Part shown: one piece after another, positions 10,873 through 20,544 of the stretch
How positions within the stretch are numbered: the stretch's first letter is position 1
Layout of the letters: every line of letters begins with the position of its first letter
Source: Cristatella mucedo
Taxonomy: Eukaryota; Bryozoa; Phylactolaemata; Cristatellidae
Assembly: GCA_009760855.2 (NCBI GenBank)
Contig: WPIO01000427.1
Coordinates: 1 to 48,600, forward strand
Length of the DNA stretch: 48,600 nt
Direction: 5' to 3'
The notes under the pieces: model-generated
Seen by the model: only the letters and a program-made list of their open reading frames with translations
Database searches by the model: none
Told to the model about the DNA's origin: nothing
Program-made: the position numbers and the translations under genes

Positions 10873-11091
10873 CTAAACATTAACCACATAGTCCTCATAG
10901 CGCGCCGGCGGTCTCAGCCCACATCTTGGCCGTAGCTGTCTGCCGCGCTCGTCTGTTCTGGCCATACTACCAGGGCCAGCATCGAAGTTTGCATCAAGGA
11001 GTTCGTTAGCGATTGGTACTGTTCTGATGTCCACTCCCTTAATTATGAGGCTAAGTAACGGCTGCTCGGAGACGGCAGGCGACCGCACGGC
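10873..11091 (-). pseudogene. Protease start joined to C-terminal end of pol (Ty3/gypsy-type)
   Basis: In the same reading frame as the gag remnant, separated from it by a single stop codon. It begins with QPLLSLIIKGVDIRT, which resembles the start of a retropepsin domain. No catalytic DTG follows. It then runs into a basic tail ending RPPARYEDYVV, which looks like the C-terminus of a gypsy-type integrase. RT, RNase H and the integrase core are absent. I infer an internal deletion removing most of pol; the junction near residue 25-30 is a guess from motif content. Confidence 0.45.
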
Positions 11092-12066
11092 CTATACGCA
11101 AACAAGCCGGCTGCGTTTGACAGCTGCGTTCATGCGTCGTGGGGCCACATATTTTCCCCCCGCTGGCGCCTCGTCGGGCGGCACAGCCTCGAAGCTCAAT
11201 GGTGCATCCCACACCACCACCACTTCGCAAGCCACCACCGCGTCTCCAGGCGCTGCCGCCGCCGCGTCTTCAGGCGCTGCCGCCGCCGCGTCTTCAGGCG
11301 CCGCCGCCGCGTCTCCGGGCGCCGCTGCCACCGCGTCTCCGGGCGCCGCCGCCGTCGCGTCTCCGGGCGCCGCCGCCGCCGCGTTTCCGGGCGCTGCCGC
11401 CGCTGCGTTTTTGGGCACCACCGCCGCCACCGAGTCTTCGGGCGCCGCCGAAGCCGCGTTTCCGACCTGCACCGCATATCCGATCTGCGCCTCGTCTCCT
11501 ACCTGTGCTGCGTCACAGCCCACTTGCGTCGCCGATGAGCCTCCGACCTGCTCCGCATCTCCGACTTGCTCCGAGTCGTAACCCACCGGTTCGTCGCATG
11601 CCAGCGTCACCCCCACGGCTTCTTCTACCTCGAAGGCCGTTAACTCGTTGCACACCACGTGAGCCTGGCAAAGTGTCACAGCCTGAATCGTTGTCACCGC
11701 TGTCCACACGGTGGCATCCTGGTAAGCCACTGTCGTCCGGCACACCGTCAGCGATTGCTGATGTTGCTTCTGGTCCCTTTTGTCGCCGCCCTCTCTCCGA
11801 CAAGCATTTGCAAACTCAGCGCTCAGCAGTCGCGCTTTACCTACAGGGCTAGCCAGCGCTGTTACCAGAGCCTCGCGAAGCAGACGGTAGTCATCCTTGA
11901 TTGCCTTTGGCATGTAAGAATACACATAGAAGGCGCTTCCTTGCAGGAAGAGAGGCAGATATTTGTGCCAGATTGTCGGGTTGATACCGCACAGCTCGAG
12001 CCTCCACTCCGAGTCAAGCAGCTAAGTCGGGAAGTCATCACCGACTTTGAAATACTCAAGCAACAT
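11092..12066 (-). pseudogene. gag-like remnant of Ty3/gypsy-type LTR retrotransposon
   Basis: Reading down from an ATG at 12066, the frame has one internal stop (12024-12022, codon 15) and then stays open to a stop at 11094-11092. The N-terminal third looks like a capsid-type Gag: W near residue 21, YLPLFLQGSAFYVYSYMP, KDDYRLLREALVTAL. The rest is low-complexity: an Ala/Pro/Gly/Asp-rich tract (repeated AAAAPGDA) and a V/G/Q-rich stretch. No CCHC zinc knuckle is visible. It is flanked by LTRs at 12100-12390 and 10541-10788. The opposite strand also has long ORFs here because the tract is GC-rich; those are shadows. Confidence 0.6.
11225..11460. repeat. GC-rich minisatellite inside gag remnant
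   Basis: Imperfect units of about 21-30 bp built on CGTCTCCGGGCGCCGCCGCC (+ strand). They encode the Ala/Pro-rich AAAAPGDA repeats of the - strand frame. Confidence 0.75.
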
Positions 12067-12099
12067 TGCGGTAGGTCACCACCGCCGCCTAAAATAGCT

Positions 12100-12390
12100 T
12101 GTAGTCTGAATTAGCGTCGCGAACGGCACAGAACACCGGCCGACGAGCAACACCACCAGTTTATTCCACCTCCCACGGAGCAGGGCGAAGCACAACTCTC
12201 CTCGTCCCTCTCGCCCACCGGAGTCCCACCGGAGTCCCATCGGAGTCCCACCGGAGTCCCACCGGAGTCACCCACCGACTCCCTTGTCAAAACAAACACT
12301 AGTAGCACGTCCGGGCCGCTTATTACATCGAGTGTCACAGCCCACTCGTACAGCGACCAGGGGCAGTGTCATCAATTAACTAAAACCACA
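12100..12390 (-). repeat. Long terminal repeat (5' LTR of the gag remnant, or 3' LTR of upstream pol fragment)
   Basis: 291 bp; on the - strand TGTGGTTTTAG...GACTACA, with TG...CA ends. It is longer than its partners because of a 12-bp tandem expansion. A - strand AATAAA lies at 12160-12165 (TTTATT on +). On the - strand a pol RT fragment lies upstream and gag lies downstream, so the order is pol-LTR-gag-LTR. This can be read as a tandem or a rearranged pair of elements. No matching target-site duplication flanks the 10.5-12.4 kb unit. Confidence 0.7.
12215..12270. repeat. 12-bp tandem repeat within LTR
   Basis: About five units of CACCGGAGTCCC in a row, one with a C-to-T change. The LTRs at 10.6 kb and 25.7 kb have a single unit. 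Confidence 0.85.
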
Positions 12391-12559
12391 CTGCGCTCGA
12401 AGGCATCGGCGTCCTCAAGCGACCCGTGATGTCGGCGTCGGCTTTTGGGCCGGCCGGGAACAGTGCTTACAGTGGTGCCCGCAAGCTTGCACAGCTCGGG
12501 ATCAGTTGGTGCTAGAAATTGACCGTTCTCGGGTAGCTGCGCAGCTGTCGCGCTGTATC

Positions 12560-13150
12560 GGGTTAAGGGAAAGTGCCGATCGACTCAATTGTTGATACCT
12601 GAGGTCGGAGGCCCTCCGAGGATATATGGTGTCCGAGTTAGTCTACTGATTGATACATCGCCGAATTGGAACTTAATTGGATTGATGATTACCCCGTATT
12701 CCTCGAGGGGACGGAAGATTGCTTCCAGGTGCGTGGCGTGTTCGGTTTCACTAAAGGACGCAATTTAAAGATTGTCTTGGAATGGAAAACAGAAATCACG
12801 TATTCGGGCGACATGGTCGATGAAATGTTGCAAGGTCTGGGCAGCATTCCTAAGGCTTAAGCTCGTTCGCTTGAATTGTAACAGCTGGTACATCGCGATT
12901 ACGACAGTTTTAGGGACGTCGTCAGGATAAATGGGTATTTGAAGGTTTGCCTGCTCCAGATCAATTTTTGAAAACACTACCTTGTCGGGATGTAAAGCAT
13001 ACCTTATTCGCTGAGGTTGGACTGAATGTCGCTGCTCCCTATTCCCCCATGCAGAGGGTTCGAGCGCCCGGATCAGCAGCAGCCGCCGAGCACTGCAGCC
13101 ACAAGCAGCTGCTGCTGCCTTGAGGCAAGCTTGCACTGCTGCAGCTCTCA
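12560..13150 (-). pseudogene. Ty3/gypsy-type reverse transcriptase fragment
   Basis: The - strand frame shows VFSKIDLEQANLQIPIYP, then DVPKTVVI and LRNAAQTLQHFIDHV. These match the RT core of Ty3/gypsy elements (FSKIDL..QIP, KTA, GL.NA..TFQ). The catalytic YLDD position reads FQDN, so it is inactive. A frame change near 12765 leads into EEYGVIINPIKFQFG, matching the segment after the catalytic motif. There are no clear protease, RNase H or integrase regions. It probably belongs to an element whose 3' LTR is 12100-12390. Confidence 0.7.
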
Positions 13151-13200
13151 TCTCAGCAGCGATGGGAGCCGTTGCCTCAGAGGGGGGTCGATTAGGGCGC

Positions 13201-13405
13201 CTAGTACAGACGCAGCTCCCGACTCACCTAGCTCAGGTTCGAATGGAGCTTAATGCAGGAGATGCAGTTAAAGATGGAGCGACTAATGTGGTTGTCTTAG
13301 CGGGTTAGACTTAGACAACTAGTACAAACCCGGCTCCTGGTCTACCTGTTAACGTTAGAATGAAGCTTGGTGCAGACGTTGCGATCAGGATGTGCACCGA
13401 CTAAT
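13201..13405. repeat. Imperfect direct repeat, 118-bp period
   Basis: Segments starting CTAGTACA at 13201 and 13319 are alignable (CTAGTACA, GGCTCC/CAGCTCCC, GAATG-AGCTT--TGCAG, CGACTAAT). Two copies only; origin unknown. Confidence 0.5.
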
Positions 13406-13955
13406 ATGCTGAAGTAGAAATGGCAGCTGCGCGCGAGGTCAGGAGTTGAGAGGAGAGAGGATATAAAACGAGACGAGTGACAGAGCTTACGGACAGCTTG
13501 GATAGTCGAGCAGAGACTACGCCCCGAGAGCTCGGGGTTGCAGCTTCGGTAGTCGATGCGAGACTACGCTTCGAGAGCACGAGAGACGAACCTACGGCGA
13601 CGGACAGCTAAGTGCAACTTAGACTGAGCAGTTGTATTCGGCCGGCTACTCAGTAAGCTGCTCGTATCTTGGGGTGCTGTAGCGGCCCGCCTTCGGGATT
13701 GGGACAGTCGCTAGCGACGCGCGCATAGGATAGTTTATTATACTCGGGCTTCGGGAGTTGGCGCAGTTAACTCCGTCGGTCCGGTGGGCGCCGCGTAAAG
13801 CGTTTGAGCCGGCGCGTAACCGCTACTAACAGGCCCACAATAAACTGTTGCTTTCGGCACCCAGATGTGGCCGCCTGTGTTTTAACCGCACTGCACCGCT
13901 GCATCGCACAGTCCGCCGGCAGAGAACCGGGGACGACCTTCCCTGCGCGGTTACA
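13391..13955 (+). promoter_or_regulatory. LTR-like unit: TATA box and poly(A) signal, candidate solo LTR
   Basis: A good TATA box (ATATAAAAC, 13461-13469) is followed about 370 bp later by AATAAA (13839-13844) with T/G-rich sequence after it, then about 110 bp ending GGTTACA at 13955. Promoter then poly(A) signal within one short unit is the U3-R-U5 layout of an LTR. The sequence differs from the LTRs at 10.5, 12.1 and 25.5 kb. The 5' boundary is uncertain (a TGTGCACC at 13391 is one option) and no second copy is in the window. A cellular promoter with a short transcript is the alternative. Confidence 0.4.
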
Positions 13956-14800
13956 AGCTTAGCAAAGGGTCAACCTATGACGACAATGGTCAGCGGCGGT
14001 GGGGGGCGAGGGCATTTGCTTCCCTTGCATTTTAGAGAACTGCATTGACATCTATTCCTACGCTTAGCGATAGTCGCCAACGGAGAAATTATGCTTTTAC
14101 ACCAGTCAATGAGTTACTGCTGACAGTTACAGTTCGCGTCGAGTAAGTATTGTGACATTTTGCTGTATTATTTTATTAATTTCGGATCTAGTCTTTTCTA
14201 TATGAGAATCTTGCGGACCTTTTCCCCCTGCATCAATATTTTTTATATCATGCCCTCCTAGATAAAAATCTTGGCTCGTCATGTGAACATCGATTTGGCT
14301 CGCACACAACTTTCTGCACGTTCGTCTTCACGTGTAAACGCAATCCTCTTTGAATTCATCTAAATTGACGCTGCCGACCTAACATCAGTGAGCTCCATCA
14401 AATAGTGGCTCTCTCGAGCTGAGCTTTACTGCACAGCTGGCTAGTTCGTCCTCTTAGCTCCGTGCGACTGCGGATGCGCTCAAGAGATCTTCCCCAATAA
14501 CGCCAGTAATCACCTTAGTGAATGCACTCGCGGCTACATTTCCCCGCATAGACGTGCACCGAGCTGCGAGCGGCTCCAATCAGATGAGGAAACGCTGATT
14601 GACGGCTTTGCACAACAAGGACTTGTCTAGATATGTAGGACATGTCGCCGCAGACGTAATAACTGCACTTGAGGCTATGGTCTAACTCTGGCTATAAGGA
14701 GAGAAGGTTGCCTTTAACGCAACATGAGTCATTGTCCACCATTTGTTTATTCGGAGCAGACAGACTTCGTTTTGATCTGAGCTGTCATCACTCGACCCTG
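13956..14800. other. No recognised feature
   Basis: Non-coding; I see no gene, domain or clear repeat. Confidence 0.4.
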
Positions 14801-14804
14801 TAAC

Positions 14805-14915
14805 CATAATGCTCGTCTCGTTTCATTGTGCGTTTTTATTTGCATGCAAGAGCCTAGGAAGAGATTGGGTGCCTTGGGGGAACTTTATCAAGTGAGTTTT
14901 TATTATTATTATTAA
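14805..14915 (+). mobile_element. Old LINE-A 3' tail
   Basis: Diverged LINE-A hairpin (GAGCCTAGGAAGAGATTGGG, then GAACTTTATCAAGTGA) and ATT tail. Confidence 0.6.
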
Positions 14916-15059
14916 TGAGCTATAATTTACTGGAACTTCTTCTACCCCAATCCGCTTTAAACTGACTAGAGATTGGTTGTTCGATGTTCCAATTATCAAG
15001 CCACATAATGTTAACTGTGTGTGCAGATACTGCCACCATAATTTGAGCGTTTCATCTTA

Positions 15060-15290
15060 AGACATGCATGGTAATTCACGGCAATTGCTTGGCTTTAATT
15101 TCAATCCTAATACTGCATTTGTTCATGATGACCGTGTGCATTTCACTTAGAATCATGTAATTCCTAAATGCATTGAGCATACTGTGGCTAACCATCATCG
15201 TGCACCCTTGCCACCATATGTAAAGTGTCTCGAGAGAGATTTAGTGATCGGAATCTGCTATACAATTATATGATCGTTATTATTATCTTT
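15060..15290 (+). mobile_element. Old LINE-A 3' end with possible satellite monomer upstream
   Basis: 15120-15290 aligns loosely with the LINE-A 3' non-coding region (GACCGTGTGCAT, GTAAAGTGTCTCGAGAGAGAT, ATTATTATC tail). Just upstream, 15062-15092 (GCATGGTAATTCACGGCAAT) resembles the core of the 172-bp monomers. Confidence 0.45.
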
Positions 15291-15680
15291 ACCACAATAT
15301 GGCGGATAAAGCAAGCAAATTTCAGCGGACTCGGTCGCAGGCTTACAGATGCTATCGTCCAGTGCTTGTACTTACCACTAGGGGCTGGAAGTGTCTGCCA
15401 GAGAGCGACGGTGGTAATGCTTATGCCTGATACAATAGCGAGGTCTTAAGTCAAAGAGTAATTACCCGGCCTGTATTTATACATCATGCTGCTTGTAGGC
15501 TTTGATTTTACCGAGGATACTTAATTCGTGTGCTTGGTTCTAATCAATTTTGGTCAGTCAAGCTCATTGCCCATAATCTCCCGGCGCTAAAAAGTTAATT
15601 AAATCACGTCGGAACATTTTATCGGTCGGAAACTCGTAGTGCCTGAGTCTTCTTTAACAGACCACCGTCTGCAGCTAAAG
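15291..15680. other. No recognised feature
   Basis: Non-coding; nothing recognised. Confidence 0.4.
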
Positions 15681-15681
15681 C

Positions 15682-15835
15682 CATATAATTGATTTATATA
15701 ATTCATTTGTATAGAGCCCCAAGAGAACCTAATCTCTATTCAGGCGCTTCACATATGCCTCGGGGCTCGAGCCCACGACCTCAGTTAGACTTTGGTCGGG
15801 GCGAGAGCACCTTAACCACAAGCCATGGAAGCAGT
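15682..15835 (-). mobile_element. SINE-2 (tRNA head + LINE-A-like tail)
   Basis: On the - strand: an A-box-like GGTTAAGGTGCTC, a B-box-like GGCTCGAGCCCC (15762-15773), then a tail GTGAAGCGCCTGAATAGAGA with TTCTCTTGGGGCTCTATAC. It matches the second copy at 32783-32945 along its length. The tail follows the LINE-A 3' hairpin closely, as in SINEs that share the 3' end of a partner LINE. Confidence 0.75.
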
Positions 15836-16114
15836 ATAGCTTGATTTCTGCTTCGATCGTATGAACCACTGGTTACTGCATTTAAGCACCGCGAATGATG
15901 ATTCACTTTCGGTGTCACGTGCAGGAAACTTGTTAAAGGGGACAAATTGTCACTACAGGCAGAGAAGAAAGGTAGAGATGCAAGAGAAAATTAATAATTT
16001 CGAAACAGGAATCCAGAATGGAACCGGTTATGCATGTGGTACTGCACATGGTAGTAACAAAACTCATAAACACACAGCAAAGTACTGAATTTTTTATTGA
16101 TTACTGACAGAAGA

Positions 16115-16618
16115 ACTTTTAGGTCACTTCATTCTTTGGCTCCAGCCCATTTCTCAGGTCTAATCCTTCACCTCGCCAAGCATGGCACTACCCACTTTTC
16201 AGAATCCAACAGTTTACATATACCTCGTACAAACCTAAAATCCTTTGAAGACAGTGCATTTAGTTCTTATGCTCCCATATCCTCGAACTCCCTCCCGACT
16301 TGCATCAGAACATCCCCTGACTTGATCACGTTTAAGCCGAATAAAAAAGCACCTATTTAGGACCGAATTTAGAGGGTTCCTGTGATTCGTCCTTGATGTG
16401 CTCATGCGTGCTGACACTGTGCATGCTGCCACTAACCACATTTGCATGCTGACCATGTGCATGTCACCCCTAACCATGTTATTCATGTTGTTTGTTTATT
16501 AAGCATGATATTACTCAGCATTTAATCGCGTTTCCCTTTGCAGCAAATGTAAAGCTCCTAGAAAGAGATTGATTTCTCTGATGGCGCTTTATCAAGAGCA
16601 TTATTTTTATTATAAGAA
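16115..16618 (+). mobile_element. LINE-A 3' fragment
   Basis: Begins in the coding end (SLHSLAPAHFSGLI near 16120), passes the SSYAP region (16260-16300) and ends with the hairpin and an ATT-rich tail. Frameshifted and non-functional. Confidence 0.85.
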
Positions 16619-17118
16619 ATAGAAATGGCAAGGAGACTGATGTATAACAAGCCAGACGAATTGAAGTCGTTGAAATTAAAACGGCACTAAGACTATAAAA
16701 TATTTTGATTACCAAAGTAGGACATTTTGTCTAAGCCAGGAATATCGCCCTGATGCAGAAAACGCAGCTGGCCAGGAGCTTGTGTTGCTTCAATTCGGAA
16801 GACATGCTCAAAAATATGATGTTTATTTACAGTAAATGGTTGATGTGTCCGAAGCAAAGCAGGATCATTTTGGAAACTCTAGTAAACAGAACACTTGCTG
16901 CTGAGGAAGAGTTCAATTAATTGCTTGCTGACCGCACCAGGTGGCTAATTTAGAACGTACATGCGTTAAACCATTTATTTATATCAGCAGCCAGCTGTCC
17001 CACAACCGTGCATACAAATAGTATGCTTATAAATACAAGTGCACGAGAGCAGCAAATTAACCCGCAAGACTAAATACCTATATAACATATATATATAACA
17101 TATTACACCACTCAAACA
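16619..17118. other. No recognised feature
   Basis: AT-rich non-coding stretch with a short TATA-rich run near 17085-17100; it would be the 3' flank of the - strand TRIM pseudogene. Confidence 0.4.
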
Positions 17119-18028
17119 GTGCTACTCATTATCAGGTGGGTCTCCTGAATCAATGTAGACGGCCACTTGACATTGGATGTTGTATTCATCACTGCTAATC
17201 ACCGCAAGGACGCTCGGCTTTCCTTTAGCCACCGATAGAGCGTACAGTTCTTTTACTACATGGCTGCCTAATGCTAAGACAGCCAGTTGCTGACCGTCAT
17301 TGATTCTAATGGCCGTCATGACGTCGTTGCCACACACAGCCATGAGGAGAACACGTCCAGATGAATGAAGGCAAACGTCCATGACCTTGTCGCTTGGCTC
17401 GTGTCGCCAGAGTGGCTGTAGCCGTCCACCACATACTTCTCTCTCCCGTCGCTGAGCTTGACTGCACAGTCGCTGGCTGTGACGACTATTTAAGCCGTTA
17501 CTGCAACGCTGCATATGTTTTACTCCAGCTCACGTCGGTACAGCCTGTGCCGCAGCACAGTTTCACGAGCACCAGCTGAGGGCCACTCACCCAGATGTAA
17601 GCTTTATCGTTCCACCTATCCTCACATGCAGCTAGGAGGTCTCCGTTGACGGACAGTCGCCTCGGTAGCGAGTGCAGCACAGCGACACGCCTGTCTTCGA
17701 GCCAGGCGCCGTCGCTGGCCGAGCTGCGTCGCAGCAGCACGACGAACTTCGAAGCAATCAAGCCAACGGCCGCTAGACCGTCGTTCAGCGTCGTCCACTG
17801 TAGCGTGACCCACTGTAGTCTCTTCTTCCTGCAGATTTCGCTGGCAGCCTCCAGCAGTGCAGCTTCTTTCCGCTCGTGTCGCACTCCTTCAGTCCGAGCT
17901 GGAGAGCAGCCAGTAGCAGAGTGCCTTCGTCTGTGACAGCCACGTCAATGCAGCCGTGACGGTACTGCCAGCCGCGAGGCAAGACAGAAGCTTCGCCAGA
18001 CGCCGGTGCAGAAGTGAAGTTTGCAGTG
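17119..18028 (-). pseudogene. TRIM-like copy 3, C-terminal propeller exon (broken)
   Basis: Homologous to exon 3 of the intact gene at 42149-47674. Shared blocks read DVAVTDEGTLLLAALQLGLK, DGLAAVGLIASKFVVLLRRS, WLEDRRVAVL, LSVNGDLLAA and LWRHEPSDKVMDVC, ending at a stop at 17122-17124. The frame changes near 17830 and again near 17430, where 13 nt are lost after YSH. A 62-bp extra stretch (17462-17523) has GT...AG ends. The acceptor proposed at 18029-18030 does not give the correct phase. It lies 3.4 kb downstream, on the - strand, of exons 1-2 of the same copy. It carries a single LLRRSS segment, unlike the + strand copies. Confidence 0.75.
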
Positions 18029-18324
18029 CTACAAAATAAGTCATGCTACCAGATAAATATCTGCCAGGTGCGAGACCATGGGCAAAACAGCAGATACAAA
18101 ATAAGAGTTACAAAATGAATAATGCTAGAAGATAATAATCTCTAAATGGTTAAAAGATATTTAAAATTATTGATTAAGGATAAAGGGACCTAACAAACAT
18201 TATTGAGGAGCATTGTTATCTGTAGGTCAATAGCTAAAGGTAAGAAATATAATTGTCAAGGCGTGCTCAAGATTAGAATGCGTGACCAGAAAGTGAAAAA
18301 GTCGAGGTATGAGTCCTGCTCGGT

Positions 18325-18535
18325 GAATTATCGCGACGAACCACATTTCGACAGATACCTGAGTTAACGTTGATTGAAATGTTTCTTTTGCACACAAGTC
18401 GTACGGCAATACATACGAGTCAATCCATACAGTCGTACGAGTCAATACATTTATCGCGAAGAACTTAATTTCGACACGTACCTCAAAGTAACTGCATTTT
18501 ACTTTTAGACTTTTCTTAAGCACAAAAGTCGTACG
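18325..18535. repeat. Imperfect ~120-bp direct repeat in intron of TRIM copy 3
   Basis: Two alignable segments (about 18327-18415 and 18447-18535) share ATTTATCGCGAAGAAC-like, TTTCGACA-GTACCT and CACAAAAGTCGTACGAG-like blocks. The rest of 18029-19365 shows no gene. Confidence 0.55.
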
Positions 18536-19365
18536 AGTAGAGGTACTAAATGAATCTAGAATTACCTTAGCATGAACGTCGTTCCAATCCGCGTATAGAA
18601 ATTACCACAACAGTAACAGTTTTCTAGTACCAGTATAACTTTCTCGACAGACTGGTGGCTCAGAAAGGTTCAGATTGCCATCCTCCACTTCTGCCTCGTT
18701 TTGGCATTTGACACGTGACTTCCGGTCGCCGGAAGCCAAACAGGAAGCCGACGAATCAGGCAGTGCTACCCGATAAGAAAACGGTGATACATTTAGTGCA
18801 TTTAAAACCATGCGACTAGTGCTGATCAAAATTCCAAACAAACTTGATATTGCTTTATAGTATTCGGAGCAAATACTCACTGACGAATAGTACGGGGACT
18901 TCGAAATAGTTGGTTAATAGTTAATACTTAATAGTTGGTTAAACAGGTAGGCTGTATTAGAACTCACGTTGACATAGCAGCAATAGAGTCTTGCCGGAGA
19001 GCCTTGCTGATTATTTCGACCACCAAAAAAAAAGCAGTAAAAGGATAAAACTGCAATCCTCCACAACTAATGAGATTGCCCGCTTCCTGGCCGACGCCCG
19101 AAGCTGAAGGCAGGCAAAAAACCCAGTGCCACTTTTTCTCATTATAGGCTATTTAGACATTTATTTTTACAAAATTATCGGACAGAAATTATCATTATCA
19201 TGCAGATCTCATACACTCTATACCGTGTGAAAACCTCTTCCTCATCTAAAACGTATATATGAATCAAAAAACCTCAAGAACCTTGACGTCGAAGATGTCC
19301 ATGCGACAATTTTTGCTAGGCCTCGGCTGCTCAAATCCACCGTCCGACCTGTCGCTACTTATAGG

Positions 19366-19644
19366 TTGCCTTCACATCACACTAGCAGGCATGCTCTGCT
19401 AGTTTGCTACTCTAAATCGGCACACTGTGTGCCCTCACCCGATGACGGCAAATGGTTTACCACGGAAACTAACCTAGCTTGGTCTACTAAGCAACGCTTC
19501 AAAAAAGTACACAACAGGTCGGGACTGACTTTCAATCAACAGGCATACGACGAGTACTGTAGATCCTACCAATCGAAAAGAATAATTCACTTTATATATA
19601 ACACCTACAGCGAGCCTAATCTATTATTAGGCAGTTCACGTTAG
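19366..19644 (+). mobile_element. LINE fragment, linker between endonuclease and RT
   Basis: An open frame of 92 codons. The segment WSTKQRFKKVHNRSGLTF followed by NQQAYDEYCRSYQSKRI resembles the conserved linker upstream of the RT in L2/CR1 LINEs (W..K.R...K....SGL......Y...C..Y). Which local family it belongs to is unknown, since no other copy here reaches this far upstream. The frame upstream, in 19290-19366, is also partly alignable (KSTVRPVATYRLPSHHT). Confidence 0.5.
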
Positions 19645-19649
19645 CTGGA

Positions 19650-20130
19650 AAGAAAGCATGGTCGCATGGTTAGTGGTAGCCTTCTAAATGATTACTAGCA
19701 TAACATGGTTAGGGTGACTTGCACCGGGTCAGCCTGCAAGTGTGGCTAGTGACAACATCCATATCTTAAGGAGGCATAAATACACAGAGAAAAAATCCTG
19801 CAAGCCCACTAAATGCTGTGAAATTTAGATGCTTTTTAGATTCTTTTCAAATCTGCTCAGGTAAGGGAACGTCGTTAGGCCACTTCGAACTGAGTTCCCG
19901 GTGTCTGGGTGATGAGTACTAATGGCATCATTGCCGAGTAATTTGAGGTTCCTTACGACGTTTAGGTAAGCGATTATATTCCGAAAAGCGAGAGGTACTA
20001 TTTTAAGCCTGGCGGGAAGAAGATCTGATAGGCAGGATTAAGATAAAAAAAATGAAAGGACCTAAAAGTACTTGATAAAGCCTTGAAGTCAACAAGATTG
20101 TTGACTGGTAGCCACTGCAGGTCAGTTAAA
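19650..20130 (-). mobile_element. Old LINE-A 3' fragment
   Basis: Read on - it contains the end of the coding region and the 3' non-coding region in diverged form (e.g. TTCCGAAAAGCGAGAGGTAC and AGCCCACTAAATGCTGTG on +). The hairpin end is missing or decayed. Confidence 0.6.
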
Positions 20131-20544
20131 AGTAGTAGATAAATAATGTTGAAAATAATACTATTGACGACAATAAATTGACAGCGAAATCAATAATCAA
20201 TCTCAGAATTCAATCCCTTTCTAGTGACATTAAGTTCCTTGCGAAGAAAGTATGGTGTGATGCAACAATTACGACTCTTCCGACAAAGAAACAGAGATTT
20301 TCCCCATACACAAACGCCTGATTATCCTGGCTAGTCGATAAGCAATTAGCAAGTTACAGTAATTAAGAAAGAATTGTACCAAGGTATGGACCAATTAGAT
20401 GGTATTTTCTTTGTTTAAACGAACCCGAATTCTACCCAATGTTATGTAGCAGAAAATAGAAAGAAACAATAGCAGAGCCGACGTGGTCATCTAGTAAACT
20501 GTCACTACGGAACAGGCACACAGATTGTGTGCAGATTCAAAATG
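20131..20544. other. No recognised feature
   Basis: AT-rich non-coding; nothing recognised. Confidence 0.4.

Noticed and set aside
11027-11852. + strand Ala-rich and Arg/Pro-rich ORFs
   Set aside because: Antisense shadows of the GC-rich gag tract; the - strand frame has the recognisable capsid-like part and LTR context.
10541-12390. 5-bp target-site duplication around the LTR unit
   Set aside because: Flanks CTCAT and CTGCG do not match, so none is claimed.
16235-16486. - strand ORF over a LINE-A end; similar ones at 27362-27574 and 45402-45650
   Set aside because: Antisense of the same LINE-A coding end in each copy; no independent support.
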